From assembly GCF_004000945.1 (NCBI RefSeq), contig NZ_BIMF01000002.1, forward strand, positions 434,001-498,000: DNA of 64,000 nt, in the 5' to 3' direction. The translations under genes were made by a program, and so were the position numbers. Below are positions 25,014-34,795 of this stretch, one piece after another (the first letter of the stretch is position 1; each line of letters starts with the position of its first letter). The DNA is from Paenibacillus lautus NBRC 15380. GTDB taxonomy: Bacteria; Bacillota; Bacilli; Paenibacillales; Paenibacillaceae. The notes beneath the pieces were generated by a model that made no database searches, was not told the DNA's origin, and saw nothing but the letters and a program-made list of their open reading frames with translations.

Positions 25014-26096
25014 ATGGACAACCCGGTCATCATCCGCAATGCCTTGAAGTGCTTTCTCATGCTGGCTGTCCTGGTTCCGTTGCTTACCGGCTGCTGGGAT
25101 ATCAAAGACATTAACCATCGCTCGCTTCCGGTCATTATGGGCATTTCGCTAACCGAGGAGAATCAATACAAGGTGTTTTTGGATATCCCGGCAACCAATG
25201 AAACAAGCACCGTAAATATCGTTTCGGATACGGGCGATACCATCAATGAAATCATCGATCATATAAGCATGAACATGGAGACTCAAGTGGATCTACTGCA
25301 TTTGAAAATCGTCATCGTGGATAAAAAATTTGCCCGAAACGGCATGGAAGACATCATTTCCGCATTTAATCGTTCCAGAGATATCTCCTCCAAAACGCTA
25401 TTTGCTATCAGCGATCAAGGGCTGGATCAATTCTTTTCGGATATGGCTGCGAAATCGGAACACAGCGGTAATATCGTTTATGATTTTTTCGAAAAAAACG
25501 CCGGCTGGAATCCCCAATTAGCGGATACGCGGGTATGGCAAATGTTTCGCAGCATTCATTCCTATACGCATGATGTCATCGTCCCGATTATACGTTCTGG
25601 AAAATCCACAAGCATCGAATGCATGGGTTCGGCCATCATCAAGAATGGCAGGATGACGGGCCGAATCGGACCCGATGAAACGCTTGTGGCCAATGCCTTT
25701 TATGGTAAAAGCGCGTTCGGCAAAGTCGAGGTCATGGAGAGCGCCACCGTACAAATCATAAGCAACAGGCTTACCCATCACAGCTGGATGCAGGATGGCA
25801 AGCCTTATCTTCGAAGCCATCTTAGACTGAAGGTTACCATCCTGGACTCCAGGGGACATCCCACGGAAGAGCAGATCAACGAGAAGCTGGAAGAGCTGCT
25901 CACCCTCCGGCTGAATCAGATGTTTCAAGAGACGCAAAACGAACAAGCGGATATCTTGGCTTTGGGCCAATTTTTCAGAAATCATCTGACCCGAGAACAG
26001 CTGCGGGATTGGAGAACTACTTACTACCCTAATCTGGATTTCAAGCTGCGAGTAACGACCGTCATTGAGAATCGGGGTAATCTTAAAAATTTGTAA
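25014..26096 (+). CDS. gerKC: Spore germination receptor lipoprotein subunit C (GerC/GerKC)
   Basis: 360 aa. A lipoprotein signal peptide with lipobox LTGC (Cys at about residue 27) is followed by WDIKDINHRSLPVIMGIS, the classic start of mature GerC proteins, and by the C-terminal helix-rich domain. It is anchored to the outer face of the spore inner membrane beside subunits A and B. GGAGG lies 9 nt before the ATG, and the gap to gerKB is 1 nt. Confidence 0.92.
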   Translation: MDNPVIIRNALKCFLMLAVLVPLLTGCWDIKDINHRSLPVIMGISLTEENQYKVFLDIPATNETSTVNIVSDTGDTINEIIDHISMNMETQVDLLHLKIVIVDKKFARNGMEDIISAFNRSRDISSKTLFAISDQGLDQFFSDMAAKSEHSGNIVYDFFEKNAGWNPQLADTRVWQMFRSIHSYTHDVIVPIIRSGKSTSIECMGSAIIKNGRMTGRIGPDETLVANAFYGKSAFGKVEVMESATVQIISNRLTHHSWMQDGKPYLRSHLRLKVTILDSRGHPTEEQINEKLEELLTLRLNQMFQETQNEQADILALGQFFRNHLTREQLRDWRTTYYPNLDFKLRVTTVIENRGNLKNL

Positions 26097-26135
26097 GTCC
26101 AGGATACGGATTGGACCACATAACAATTCATCAAA

Positions 26136-26161
26136 AAAAGGACCGCACCTGCGGTCCTTTT
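26136..26161 (+). terminator. Terminator of the gerK operon
   Basis: Stem AAAAGGACCGC/GCGGTCCTTTT with a 4-nt loop, 40 bp after the gerKC stop. It is symmetrical and can also stop minus-strand transcripts from the hisC fragment. Confidence 0.88.
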
Positions 26162-26242
26162 GATATTTTCGCATACCTGCTCTTGTTGCTGGCTTTTTTG
26201 GCGGATACCGCATCCCTTTTAACGCTACATACTTACCATGGG

Positions 26243-26701
26243 TTACGTTGTATGCACTAAGACTTCGCCAAAAGCATCCAGCGGCTCTTGATTTTCTTCC
26301 GCCGTTCCTACCGAAATCCGGATATGCCCAGGCAGCCCCCAACCTTTGGCGTATCGGACGATAATCCCCCGCTCCAGCAGCTTATGGTAAAGGATTTCTG
26401 CATGTTCTCCAAGCTCTGCCAGAATGAAATTGCTCATGCTTTCGTAGTAAGGAATCGATAACCGACTCTGTCCCTCATAGATTTGCTGTCTGCCTTGTTC
26501 ATTCATCCGGCATGATGCCTGGACGTGCTCCTCATCCCCAAGTGCGGCCGATGCCGCTGCTTGTGCCAGCGCATTGACATTAAACGGCTCCTTAACCTGA
26601 AGCCATGTGCGGACAATGCCTTCTGAAGCTGCTCCGAAGCCGACGCGAATACCCGCAAGACCGTAGATTTTGGAGAAGGTATTCAGGGTGCGTGTATTCA
26701 T
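26243..26701 (-). pseudogene. Histidinol-phosphate aminotransferase C-terminal fragment
   Basis: 152 codons equal to the last 40% of HisC (whole enzyme about 350-360 aa). It starts within the active-site strand, TLNTFSKIYGLAGIRVGFGA, so the PLP lysine is still there, and runs to the normal end (GHIRISVGTAEENQEPLDAF). The N-terminal substrate and cofactor parts are missing. Its first ATG comes 3 nt after the stop of the upstream Dabb gene, so a deletion has fused unrelated flanks. It is probably not functional. Confidence 0.75.
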
Positions 26702-26704
26702 CTT

Positions 26705-27010
26705 CTACACTTCGCTGTAATCGATCTCCAAAAACTGTTCCACTTCCTTCTTCCAGCGGTTCTCGACGAAATCAACATGCTGCGGATGCACATTATAGGC
26801 TTCATAATCGGCTTCGTTATCAAATACCATCGAGAAGCCGAAATCATATGTATTTTTAGGACTGATTTGTTTAAATACCTTAAACGCTTGAACCGTTGGA
26901 ATCGTACTGAGGGCAGATCGTCCATCCTCCAAAAAACGATGCTCCTCCGCCGATCCTTTCTCATGTTTAAGTGAAAAAATAACGGAATGAATGATTGGGT
27001 TGGTTGTAAT
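26705..27010 (-). CDS. Dabb (stress-responsive A/B barrel) family protein, apparent ATT start
   Basis: 101 aa. It reads HSVIFSLKHEKGSAEEHRFL near the start, then KNTYDFGFSMVFDNEADYEA and HPQHVDFVENRWKKEVEQFL, a complete Dabb alpha+beta dimeric barrel. No ATG, GTG or TTG lies before the conserved HSVIF strand; the only site with a proper ribosome signal is ATT at 27010, 10 nt after AAGGAG. A later ATG at 26932 would lose the first strand. ATT is a rare but known start codon (infC). The function of the family is mostly unknown. Confidence 0.7.
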   Translation of the reverse strand: MTTNPIIHSVIFSLKHEKGSAEEHRFLEDGRSALSTIPTVQAFKVFKQISPKNTYDFGFSMVFDNEADYEAYNVHPQHVDFVENRWKKEVEQFLEIDYSEV

Positions 27011-27128
27011 GTTTGTCCAGCTCCTTATTAAGTTTCGTATGAGGCTGATTATCTTGTATAACTTGAAGTACTGTGGCTAGAGTTACATCATATTATAACG
27101 TCAATCGTCAAATAAATCGCTACGAAAA

Positions 27129-27165
27129 AGGCACCCTTTTCCATGAAAATCGAAAAAGAGTGCCT
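27129..27165 (-). terminator. Terminator after the phosphodiesterase gene
   Basis: Stem AGGCACCCTTTT with GAAAAAGAGTGCCT and a TTTTTC tail on the minus strand, 64 bp after the stop of 27229-28833. Confidence 0.75.
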
Positions 27166-27228
27166 AATATCTTGCAAATTTCATAACAATGGCATCGTCA
27201 TAAAACATGACTGTAGAGCTTTTGCAAA

Positions 27229-28833
27229 TTATTTAGTCTTCTGAATGTGATTCGTCAACAAATCAAGTAAATAGGCTTTTAGATCAACCATTCGTAAATT
27301 CGCAGGCTTTTCGTTAGTTCCAACAATGATCAGTGGGACAAGCGACTCCGTACGTCGGATCGAGCCATGGCCCCCGCCCCCCTCATGCGTTGGTGAACTT
27401 CGGTCCGCCAATTCGTATCCCGGTTTAGCCGTCACGACCAAAAATTCACCTTTATGAGAGTTCAGCGCCCCGGACAGCCTCTCCAGCACATCGGGATACT
27501 GCCCGTAATCCAAGGTTCGATCATCGGCATTCAATTTAAGGTCCAGCACCTCGGCATCCTGCTTCACGGTCCATGTCTGTTTATAGCGATCGACCAGGTT
27601 ACCTTTCGCCTTATATCGGAGTTCTTTCGAAGTGGATCCCTGAATGGCATGAATCCATTCATTTTCTTTCCAAGCAACAAAATCGATGCGGTCATCCTTG
27701 CTTAGGATATCCGCTATGCTTCTCAAAGAACGACTCGATTTGAAATTATATACATAAGCCATCGTTTCATTGACTGCGAGGGCGACCTCGGTCTCCGCTT
27801 TCACCTCTTCGCCCGGCTTTAGAACGGAGATGCCTTTCAGCATAGCGGGCATATCAATCTCCGAACGTTGTTCCGCCGGAAGAAGCTGTGTCATGCCGCT
27901 GTCCCCAGCGATGACGAAAATCGCTTCGTTAAACGCTTTTTCCGGGGATCCGAAGGCACTTAATAAGGATTGGAGCTGCTGATCCACCTTTTTGACGCCT
28001 TCGAGCTCTGACGGACCTTTTTTATGAAGCTTCTGGTCCAGGTCCGGTAAATAAACATACAAAAAATCCGGAAGCTTGTTGGCTTGAATCAGATAGCTAA
28101 CGGCTTCGATTGCATACTTATTGTTCAGCCCCATCCGATCATTGAGATCATCAGGCAGATTCTCTTTACCTTCTAGGGGGTTGGACAAGGCTCCCAAGGT
28201 TAAAAAATCCGGGCCTTTGACTTTTATTTTTTTCTGGAGAGAAGTCGGACCTTGAATCCAATCCGGGATCGTCAGCGTATGCTCGGTCGTTCCACGATAT
28301 ATCAGGCCGTTAATCGATCCTGATTTCAAGCCGAGACGGGCTAATTCTTCGTGGATCGTACGTGAATTCGGATTTAGATGTTTTCCGTTCAAATGGATTA
28401 AAGCATCGGTCAGGACTGGATTGATGCCTTGCTTGAGGATTTCCATCGGTCCTGTTCCGTAGTTGATCATCTTTTTATCGTCGGATGAGTACCATAGGAG
28501 CCCCGGTACGCTATGGCCATTCGGATATGTTCCCGTCAACATCGTGCTGTCAATCGTGACGGACATCGTAGGAAAAGAGCTGACCAGATCCTTATAGTAT
28601 TGTCCATGTTCAATCAAATATTGAAAGGTGGGCAGCTGTTTTTGAGATATGCCCTTATCGATCGCCTGTGCCATTAATGAGTCGACCATCAGAAATATGA
28701 CTTTCTTATGAGTGTTCCCTTGTTCGGATTTAACCCGCAGCAAATCCTGTTCGGCAGGTTTTTGATGCTGGCATCCCGTTACCGTGATCAACACAAGGGA
28801 CAGCATTACGATGAACATCCTGTTTATCCGCAT
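27229..28833 (-). CDS. Lipoprotein of the alkaline phosphatase / type I phosphodiesterase superfamily
   Basis: 534 aa. A signal peptide ends in lipobox VTGC (about residue 21), so it is anchored outside the membrane. The catalytic domain shows KKVIFLMVDSLMA (first metal Asp), SSFPTMSVTIDSTMLTGTYP (the likely nucleophilic Thr), VIAGDSGM (metal Asp) and HEGGGGHG near the end (metal His residues). This matches type I phosphodiesterase/nucleotide pyrophosphatase proteins that cut phosphodiester or phosphate ester bonds. The substrate is unknown. Single gene with its own terminator. Confidence 0.85.
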   Translation of the reverse strand: MRINRMFIVMLSLVLITVTGCQHQKPAEQDLLRVKSEQGNTHKKVIFLMVDSLMAQAIDKGISQKQLPTFQYLIEHGQYYKDLVSSFPTMSVTIDSTMLTGTYPNGHSVPGLLWYSSDDKKMINYGTGPMEILKQGINPVLTDALIHLNGKHLNPNSRTIHEELARLGLKSGSINGLIYRGTTEHTLTIPDWIQGPTSLQKKIKVKGPDFLTLGALSNPLEGKENLPDDLNDRMGLNNKYAIEAVSYLIQANKLPDFLYVYLPDLDQKLHKKGPSELEGVKKVDQQLQSLLSAFGSPEKAFNEAIFVIAGDSGMTQLLPAEQRSEIDMPAMLKGISVLKPGEEVKAETEVALAVNETMAYVYNFKSSRSLRSIADILSKDDRIDFVAWKENEWIHAIQGSTSKELRYKAKGNLVDRYKQTWTVKQDAEVLDLKLNADDRTLDYGQYPDVLERLSGALNSHKGEFLVVTAKPGYELADRSSPTHEGGGGHGSIRRTESLVPLIIVGTNEKPANLRMVDLKAYLLDLLTNHIQKTK

Positions 28834-28929
28834 TTCGCATTCACCACCTTAGTACATTTTGTCACTAAAGTGGACATGTCATTCGAGGGATATTTTGCAT
28901 ATTTCCTCAGGCATGCATGACCAAACAAA

Positions 28930-28949
28930 GAGAGGGCTTTCGCCCTCTC
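28930..28949 (-). terminator. Terminator after the Bcr/CflA exporter gene
   Basis: Perfect 8-bp GC-rich stem GAGAGGGC/GCCCTCTC with 4-nt loop and TTTGTTTGG tail on the minus strand, 14 bp after the stop. Confidence 0.7.
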
Positions 28950-28962
28950 ACAATTCACAAAA

Positions 28963-30174
28963 TCAGCTTTCCATTGCTCGCCCCTGTGGTTTCGTCAGTT
29001 TGAAGAACGATGAAGCACCCAGCACGGAGGTGGCAAACAAAATGGCTCCCATCGGCACAGCTGTGGATTCGTCAATGCCAACCAGCGGTGACACGATCGA
29101 ACCCAGCATCAAGGGCAGCAAACCTATGACAGCACTTGCGCTTCCCGCTCGATGGCCTTGTTTCTCCATGGCCAACGTAAATGTACTGGTGGCTACCATG
29201 CCGATTGTAATCATATACATAAAGATTAAGATGACAATGATCGCGAGAGGCCCTTTGAGCATCGTCATGATCAGGAGCAGGAAGGTTGCACTTGCGGAGA
29301 CGATGACCCCGATTCGAAGCAAATTCCGCTCATGGATGATGCCGCCAAAGCGGCCAATGATGAAACTCCCCGAAATAATGGCGATTCCATTAATTCCGAA
29401 CAGCACGCTAAATACCTGCGGCGACACACCGTAAATTCCTTGGTATACAAACGGCGTCCCTGAAACGTAAGCAAAGCTTCCTCCGTGGATGAAGCCTACT
29501 GTCAACGCATATCCGATAAAGGACCGATCTTTGAACAGGCTTCCCATCGTACGTACGGAATGGGTAAGAGAGCTTGGGGTTCTTCTCTCCCGCGGCAAGG
29601 TTTCCTTCAACTGAATAGCAATTATCAATACGATGACTGCACCGAACACGCTTAAAAAATAAAAGATCGAATGCCAGCTTGCACCCGGCATAAGCAAAAT
29701 GGCTCCACCGGACATCGGTGCAACCATGGGGGCAACCGCATTAATGACAGATAATAAGGCAAAAAACTTCGTAAGCTCGCGACCGCTGAACACATCCCTT
29801 ACAACCGCGCGCGAGATGACAAGGCCCGCGGCTGCCGTAAATCCTTGCAAGAATCTGGCGATGATAAGCGCCGTAATATCGGGTGCCAATGCACAGAATA
29901 AGGAAGAAAGGGCAAACAAGGCAAGCGATATGAGCAGCGGCCTTCTTCTTCCTTGCGCATCGCTGATCGGTCCGACAATGATTTGGCCAACCGCAAGGCC
30001 GATCAGACAGGATGTCAAGCTAAGCTGTACGAGCGAGGCCCGCGCGCCTAAATCATCGGCAATGTCGGGAAAGCTCGGCAAATACATGTCGATGTTGAAC
30101 GGTCCCAATATGCCAAGCAAGCTGAGGAGCAAGGCTAATCCGAGGCGTTCTTTTCCTGTCGGGTTATGAAGCAT
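28963..30174 (-). CDS. Bcr/CflA-type multidrug MFS exporter
   Basis: 403 aa with twelve hydrophobic helices. The signature is NIDMYLPSFPDIADDLGARA at the end of helix 1, followed by the GQIIVGPISDAQGRRRPLLI loop 2-3 motif of drug/H+ antiporters and RFLQGFTAAAGLVISRAVVR in helix 5 (antiporter motif). This is the 12-helix DHA1 Bcr/CflA family (bicyclomycin, chloramphenicol, sulfonamides). The ATG at 30174 lies 10 nt after GAGGTG; a TTG at 30183 is too close to that site. Confidence 0.88.
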   Translation of the reverse strand: MLHNPTGKERLGLALLLSLLGILGPFNIDMYLPSFPDIADDLGARASLVQLSLTSCLIGLAVGQIIVGPISDAQGRRRPLLISLALFALSSLFCALAPDITALIIARFLQGFTAAAGLVISRAVVRDVFSGRELTKFFALLSVINAVAPMVAPMSGGAILLMPGASWHSIFYFLSVFGAVIVLIIAIQLKETLPRERRTPSSLTHSVRTMGSLFKDRSFIGYALTVGFIHGGSFAYVSGTPFVYQGIYGVSPQVFSVLFGINGIAIISGSFIIGRFGGIIHERNLLRIGVIVSASATFLLLIMTMLKGPLAIIVILIFMYMITIGMVATSTFTLAMEKQGHRAGSASAVIGLLPLMLGSIVSPLVGIDESTAVPMGAILFATSVLGASSFFKLTKPQGRAMES

Positions 30175-30292
30175 ATGTGTCAAACACCTCTACTCTACTA
30201 TTGTTTTGTATTCATATAATGTATCAGGTTTGTCCAAAATAGAATAGTGGCCTGCAAGGTTTATACGGTATACGTGTAATTCCGGACAAAAG

Positions 30293-30324
30293 AAGAGCCC
30301 GGTTCTAATCAAACCGCGCTCTTC
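30293..30324 (-). terminator. Terminator overlapping the end of an MFS gene
   Basis: Imperfect 13-bp stem GAAGAGCCCGGTT with AACCGCGCTCTTC, 6-nt loop, TTTTGT tail on the minus strand. The 5' arm covers the last codons of 30309-31526. Confidence 0.7.
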
Positions 30325-31526
30325 CCGTTTTTATAAAGGATTCGGTTCACTTTCTCGGAGCTCAGCAGCATCATCACCGCAAACAATAGAATGACGACCG
30401 GAAACAAACCTATCGATATTTGAGCCGCAACGAGACCAAACAGTGGGGGCAGTATCGTGGTGCCGGTATAGGCAACGGCCATCTGATAGCCCATGATTCT
30501 GGACGATTGGGCTTTGCCGAAGCGGGCCGGCGTTTCATGCAGCAAACAAGGAAATATAGGCGCAAGCCCGAGTCCGATGACAATCAATCCGATTAGGGAC
30601 AAATAGGAATGCAGCGGCAGCAATAACAGAATGGCCCCAGCAATGGCCGTCATTTGCCCGGTCCGGATAAGCGTGAGATTGCTGAATTTCAGCGTTACGA
30701 ATCCGGTAATGAATCGTCCGACCGTGATGCCTCCATAATACATGGAAACCCACACTGCTGCTGTTTCTAACGGTAAATCTCTGGTCCCCACCAGAAAGCT
30801 CGCTCCCCATAAACCGACGGTCATTTCCACTCCGCAGTAGAATAAGAACGCCAGCAAAGTAAACTTGACCCCTTTAATTTGAAGCGGCTTTCCGTGTTTG
30901 TGTGCGGTAGCTTCATCACGGTTCGTTGATTCGTTTCTCGTATGAAATTCCTCCATGCCTTGGGGCTGATGCTTGCCCGCCACGATCCGCCAGAGTGGAA
31001 GTGTGAGAAGCAGGATGAAGACCAGAACGAATTGCAGCAGCGATACGGTATAATATCCCTCTCTCCATGCATCGTTGGTCCCCATGGAATAGGACATGAT
31101 GATCGGTCCTAACGTGGCGCCTACTCCCCAGAAGCAGTGCAGCCAGCTCATATGATGGGCCTTATAATGGTTCGCCACGTAATTGTTCAACCCCGAATCG
31201 ACTGCCCCTGCGCCTAATCCAAGCGGAATCGCCAGCAAAATCAGCCAGAATAGCGATGGCGCAAATGAAAAGCCGAGTAGCGCACTCGCCGTCAACAAAC
31301 AGCTGACAAATGTAACGATACCCGTCCCGTAGCGTTCAATCAAACTTCCGCTAACCAAGCTGGATACAATCGTGCCTCCGGTTACGACCATGGATAGCAG
31401 CCCTGCGGATTCGAAGGCAGCACCGATATCCGGCTGCATGGCCGGCCAGGCAACCCCGAGCAAGGAATCCGGAAGCCCTAAACTAATAAAGGCCAAATAA
31501 ATAATAAGAAGAAAAAATGTTACCAC
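30309..31526 (-). CDS. MFS transporter, FucP/YfkF-like half-symmetrical type
   Basis: 405 aa, twelve helices with a charged central loop (residues about 185-220, rich in His, Glu, Lys). The helix 1 stretch LAFISLGLPDSLLGVAWPAM and GSLIERYGTG loop are typical of a group of Firmicutes MFS carriers near the fucose permease branch. GTG start at 31526 with AAAGGA 9 nt upstream. The substrate is unknown. Confidence 0.8.
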   Translation of the reverse strand: MVTFFLLIIYLAFISLGLPDSLLGVAWPAMQPDIGAAFESAGLLSMVVTGGTIVSSLVSGSLIERYGTGIVTFVSCLLTASALLGFSFAPSLFWLILLAIPLGLGAGAVDSGLNNYVANHYKAHHMSWLHCFWGVGATLGPIIMSYSMGTNDAWREGYYTVSLLQFVLVFILLLTLPLWRIVAGKHQPQGMEEFHTRNESTNRDEATAHKHGKPLQIKGVKFTLLAFLFYCGVEMTVGLWGASFLVGTRDLPLETAAVWVSMYYGGITVGRFITGFVTLKFSNLTLIRTGQMTAIAGAILLLLPLHSYLSLIGLIVIGLGLAPIFPCLLHETPARFGKAQSSRIMGYQMAVAYTGTTILPPLFGLVAAQISIGLFPVVILLFAVMMLLSSEKVNRILYKNGKSAV

Positions 31527-31647
31527 AAATTAAAGTCCTTTCTACGCTATGATCATTAACATAAGTAAGGAGAGTTTTCATCTATTCTAATACTTGTTCG
31601 GTCATATGGAAAGATTCGGCACGGCTTTAATTCTAGAAGATGAAAGG

Positions 31648-34155
31648 TTAGGCATGAAACGCATTCCAGAACTCACCCTCGGTATGGATCATGTCCTTGA
31701 TCTGAGCAAAAGGAATCGTGAACGTCGGAAAACCCGCTGCGTAAGGGGCGATCTCATAGGGTGCAAACACCAGATGAAGCGCGTTCTCAGTGACATAGAA
31801 GGTCTGGTCGGCAGCGATACCCGTATAACTGTCCGGAAATACGTACGAATACTGAGGATCCTCTTGTATCTGCTTGCCAACGATCCGGCTGAGCTCCTTC
31901 ACATAAGCGCTGCCCGGCTTAAACAAGTCCTTCAATTCATACATCCTGCCGTTCTCCAGATTGATAATGGCATATACTCTGGTTGGCATGCCATGCGCGG
32001 CACCGAAGGGATATTGATAACCGTTCAACTCCAGTTCAAGCAGGTTCTGCTTATAGAAAATGACGTCAAAATCGCCTGAATAAGAATAATCAAGCTGTTG
32101 ATTCTCAGGAATGAATTTCACCTGTGACATTTCCTTAAGCTTCGTATTCAGCATTTGCTGAGATGCTTGATCCCTCATTCCTTCGATCTGTGGATAATAG
32201 ACCAAGTAATCCGGATTGGGTTTATACTTTTCTTCCATTACCTTATATGGTTGTTGCAGCGGAATCACTGTATTTTGCTCCCATATGACCTGGCCCGACC
32301 GGTTCAGGTAAGACAAACGCTGATCGACCAGAGCCTTAATCAATCCGCCTGCTTCCAGTGTAAGCGAACCGCTGCCGTTCACTCGGGGATACCCCGGCGC
32401 CGGTCTGCCGGTTCGATCAATAAAATACGTCTGCTTCGCATCATAAACAGAGGCCAATCCGTGCCTATAGTCCGATACATCGCGATACGTAAAATCGGAT
32501 AGCTTCTTCCCATCCCAATCTGCTATGGCATAGATCGAGCCAATATACGGCTGCGCAGGATCAATCGCACGCCCAAGCGAAAACCGGTCTTCATTCAAAT
32601 CCCGAATATCGTTATATTCAGGCTGGATTACCCATTCGCCCTGCTTATTAATGACGCCATACTTCGACTTGTAATCTTCAGCCGTGTTGACGATGGCTCT
32701 GTCATGGTGAAAAGGAAATGCCGAAGTATATGTCGGCGGAATGACCATGTTCCCCTGCTCGTTGATATAGCCGTATTTGCCAGTGCTATCTTTCTGAAAG
32801 GCAAGCAAGCCATCTCCAGGCGGTCCGACATAGGCGAACGGATAGTTGGCCAATGGGCGGCCATGGAGATCAATGAGCGCGTAATGATGATCTTGTATTT
32901 TCACAACAGCTTTGCCATCGACAAAATCATTCGCTTCCTCATATTGCGCCGGGATCACCTCTTGGCCCGAGGAGTCGAGGTAGCCGTAGCGGCTGTTTGC
33001 GCCATCTCCACTGCCATTATCGGTTACATAGTAGACAGCCCTGCCTTCTTTAAGCTCTGCCATATACGGATATCCTCGTCGTGTCAGCACTTTCCCTTGT
33101 TCGTTGATCATCTTAAACCCTTGATCATCGATCACGGTCGCTCGATGCTCCGAGAACGGGCTGATGGACTGATATATAGGCTGTATTACGAAACGGTCAG
33201 ACCTGTCGATGAGACCATACTTACCGTTTACGCCTACAATCGCGAGACCATTATCCTGAAAATCCTGCGCATCATCATACTTAGGTTGAATAACCATATT
33301 TCCACTACGATCAATGTATCCCCACTTCGTTCCGTCGGTTGTCTTCACAGATGCCGGAAATATCCCGACATGCTGCTGTGGCTGCCCTCTGCTTGCTAGC
33401 ATCTCCTTGATCCGTTTCTCAAGTTCAAGCAGCGTTTCACGCGCCGGGTAAGGTTCTGAAAACGTGAGTGCTTTGCGGACCGACACAAGGGCCGCCTCCG
33501 GCATCCCGGCCCGATATTGTGCATCCGCGAGGTAATACCAATAATAAGAATAATCCGGATGCTCTTGCGTCAGTCTCTCGTAGTACCTTACAACGACAGG
33601 GAAATAATAGGGGTATACATCAGGTGCAGTCACGAACGCCCCCTGGCTCCACCTGACGACCTCGACTCGATAAGCTTCACCTGTATCGTGAATCCAAAGC
33701 GTGATTTCAGCCTGACCATCCGGGCCCGAAGCACCCGGCATATCCGCAATATCGATATAACTGTAATATATATCTGCAGGTGCGATATCTTGAAGGCCCT
33801 CTGGCGTCCAGGCGTATATCGACAATTTTGACCAGATGGAACCGAGCTGCCAACCTACGATTAATTGATTCATACCTGGGTTCAACACAGGGGCCGCCGT
33901 CAATGAAGTAACCCCATATCCCTGCCCCAAGATATTGGCAACGACCTCATATCCGCCATTGCGGTAAAGCAGCACAAATAAATAAAGCTCATCATTCAAT
34001 CGGGACACACCGGCAATCTCTGGTATGTGATCTCCCGTGACATCGGCTGCGATAACTGCGGGATGTTGGACAGGCTTATCAATTCGCACAAGTTCAGCAC
34101 CTTGTGGCAGATAGGTCATAGCTATTTGTGCCAGCTGCTGATCGTTAACGGACAT
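31648..34155 (-). CDS. WG-repeat protein with C-terminal DUF3298-type domain
   Basis: 835 aa, no signal peptide. Residues about 1-150 resemble an integrin-type beta-propeller (ADVTGDHIPEIAG). Residues about 165-220 form a TPR-like pair. At least six WG repeats follow (residues about 235-560; for example WGYIDRSGNMVIQPKYDDAQ, YGLIDRSDRFVIQPIYQSIS, YGYINEQGNMVIPPTY, YGVINKQGEWVIQPEYN). The C-terminus (about 640-830) is a DUF3298/RsiV-like domain (YAIINLENGRMYELKDLFKP). Such proteins are thought to bind ligands or partners; I cannot assign a function. Confidence 0.8.
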   Translation of the reverse strand: MSVNDQQLAQIAMTYLPQGAELVRIDKPVQHPAVIAADVTGDHIPEIAGVSRLNDELYLFVLLYRNGGYEVVANILGQGYGVTSLTAAPVLNPGMNQLIVGWQLGSIWSKLSIYAWTPEGLQDIAPADIYYSYIDIADMPGASGPDGQAEITLWIHDTGEAYRVEVVRWSQGAFVTAPDVYPYYFPVVVRYYERLTQEHPDYSYYWYYLADAQYRAGMPEAALVSVRKALTFSEPYPARETLLELEKRIKEMLASRGQPQQHVGIFPASVKTTDGTKWGYIDRSGNMVIQPKYDDAQDFQDNGLAIVGVNGKYGLIDRSDRFVIQPIYQSISPFSEHRATVIDDQGFKMINEQGKVLTRRGYPYMAELKEGRAVYYVTDNGSGDGANSRYGYLDSSGQEVIPAQYEEANDFVDGKAVVKIQDHHYALIDLHGRPLANYPFAYVGPPGDGLLAFQKDSTGKYGYINEQGNMVIPPTYTSAFPFHHDRAIVNTAEDYKSKYGVINKQGEWVIQPEYNDIRDLNEDRFSLGRAIDPAQPYIGSIYAIADWDGKKLSDFTYRDVSDYRHGLASVYDAKQTYFIDRTGRPAPGYPRVNGSGSLTLEAGGLIKALVDQRLSYLNRSGQVIWEQNTVIPLQQPYKVMEEKYKPNPDYLVYYPQIEGMRDQASQQMLNTKLKEMSQVKFIPENQQLDYSYSGDFDVIFYKQNLLELELNGYQYPFGAAHGMPTRVYAIINLENGRMYELKDLFKPGSAYVKELSRIVGKQIQEDPQYSYVFPDSYTGIAADQTFYVTENALHLVFAPYEIAPYAAGFPTFTIPFAQIKDMIHTEGEFWNAFHA

Positions 34156-34291
34156 TTGGACATCCTCCCTTGTTCAGAGCTTTCTCGCCTAATCGTATGC
34201 AGACTATGGTCAAATATGCACCTGAAGGCGTTGAGGGGCGGCACTTCTGACGCCTCATGCTTCCATTGTCGGATGATTGCATATCCAAAAA

Positions 34292-34324
34292 AACGACCTG
34301 ATCACCTTAGGCAATCAGATCGTT
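34292..34324 (-). terminator. Terminator of the DoxX-TetR-DUF2269 operon
   Basis: Stem AACGACCTGAT/ATCAGATCGTT (one mismatch) with an 11-nt loop, followed by seven T on the minus strand, 10 bp after the DUF2269 stop. Confidence 0.82.
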
Positions 34325-34333
34325 CTCTTCGCT

Positions 34334-34795
34334 TCAAAATGGCTTGCTGACCATGAAATACAATATAACGACAGGCAGCAGCGTGGCTATCGTCCCGCCT
34401 ACCGCCCAATACGCCGAAACTCTTTTATAATCGGCTGAAATGACCCCATCCGCAATGGATTGTATGCTATGCCGAATCATCCCTTTTTGCAGCGGAATCA
34501 AAAAACCAGCCCACAGAATCCCCGTTATGCCAAACAGAATCAATGAAGCCATCAGCCAGCTCATTCCGCCCATACCATATCCGGCTTGAACAGCCATCAC
34601 AACGCCTGAAATGATGATCAGCAGCAAACCCGGCAGGGTAAATACCATATCGGCTAACATGACATTCTTAACCGTGTTATGGATTTCTGCCGGATCCCCT
34701 TTCAGATCAGCTCTTACTTTCCAGAATGCCGCCGTAATGATATTGCCGAGGAATAACACACATCCGGCAATGTGCAGAAATAACCACAACGTCAT
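34334..34795 (-). CDS. DUF2269 family integral membrane protein
   Basis: 153 aa with four membrane helices (LWLFLHIAGCVLFLGNIITA, MVFTLPGLLLIIISGVVMAV, SLILFGITGILWAGFLIPLQ, YWAVGGTIATLLPVVILYFM) and the typical helix 1 His. DUF2269 proteins are often encoded near stress regulators; function unknown. It overlaps the TetR stop by 4 nt (ATGA), so it is probably controlled by that repressor. Confidence 0.8.
   Translation of the reverse strand: MTLWLFLHIAGCVLFLGNIITAAFWKVRADLKGDPAEIHNTVKNVMLADMVFTLPGLLLIIISGVVMAVQAGYGMGGMSWLMASLILFGITGILWAGFLIPLQKGMIRHSIQSIADGVISADYKRVSAYWAVGGTIATLLPVVILYFMVSKPF

Noticed and set aside
25518..26342. 274-codon minus-strand frame opposite gerKC
   Set aside because: Antisense to a clear lipoprotein gene, composition without domain pattern, crosses the gerK terminator.
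32704..33399. 231-codon plus-strand frame inside the WG-repeat gene
   Set aside because: A shadow of the repetitive minus-strand gene; no start signal.
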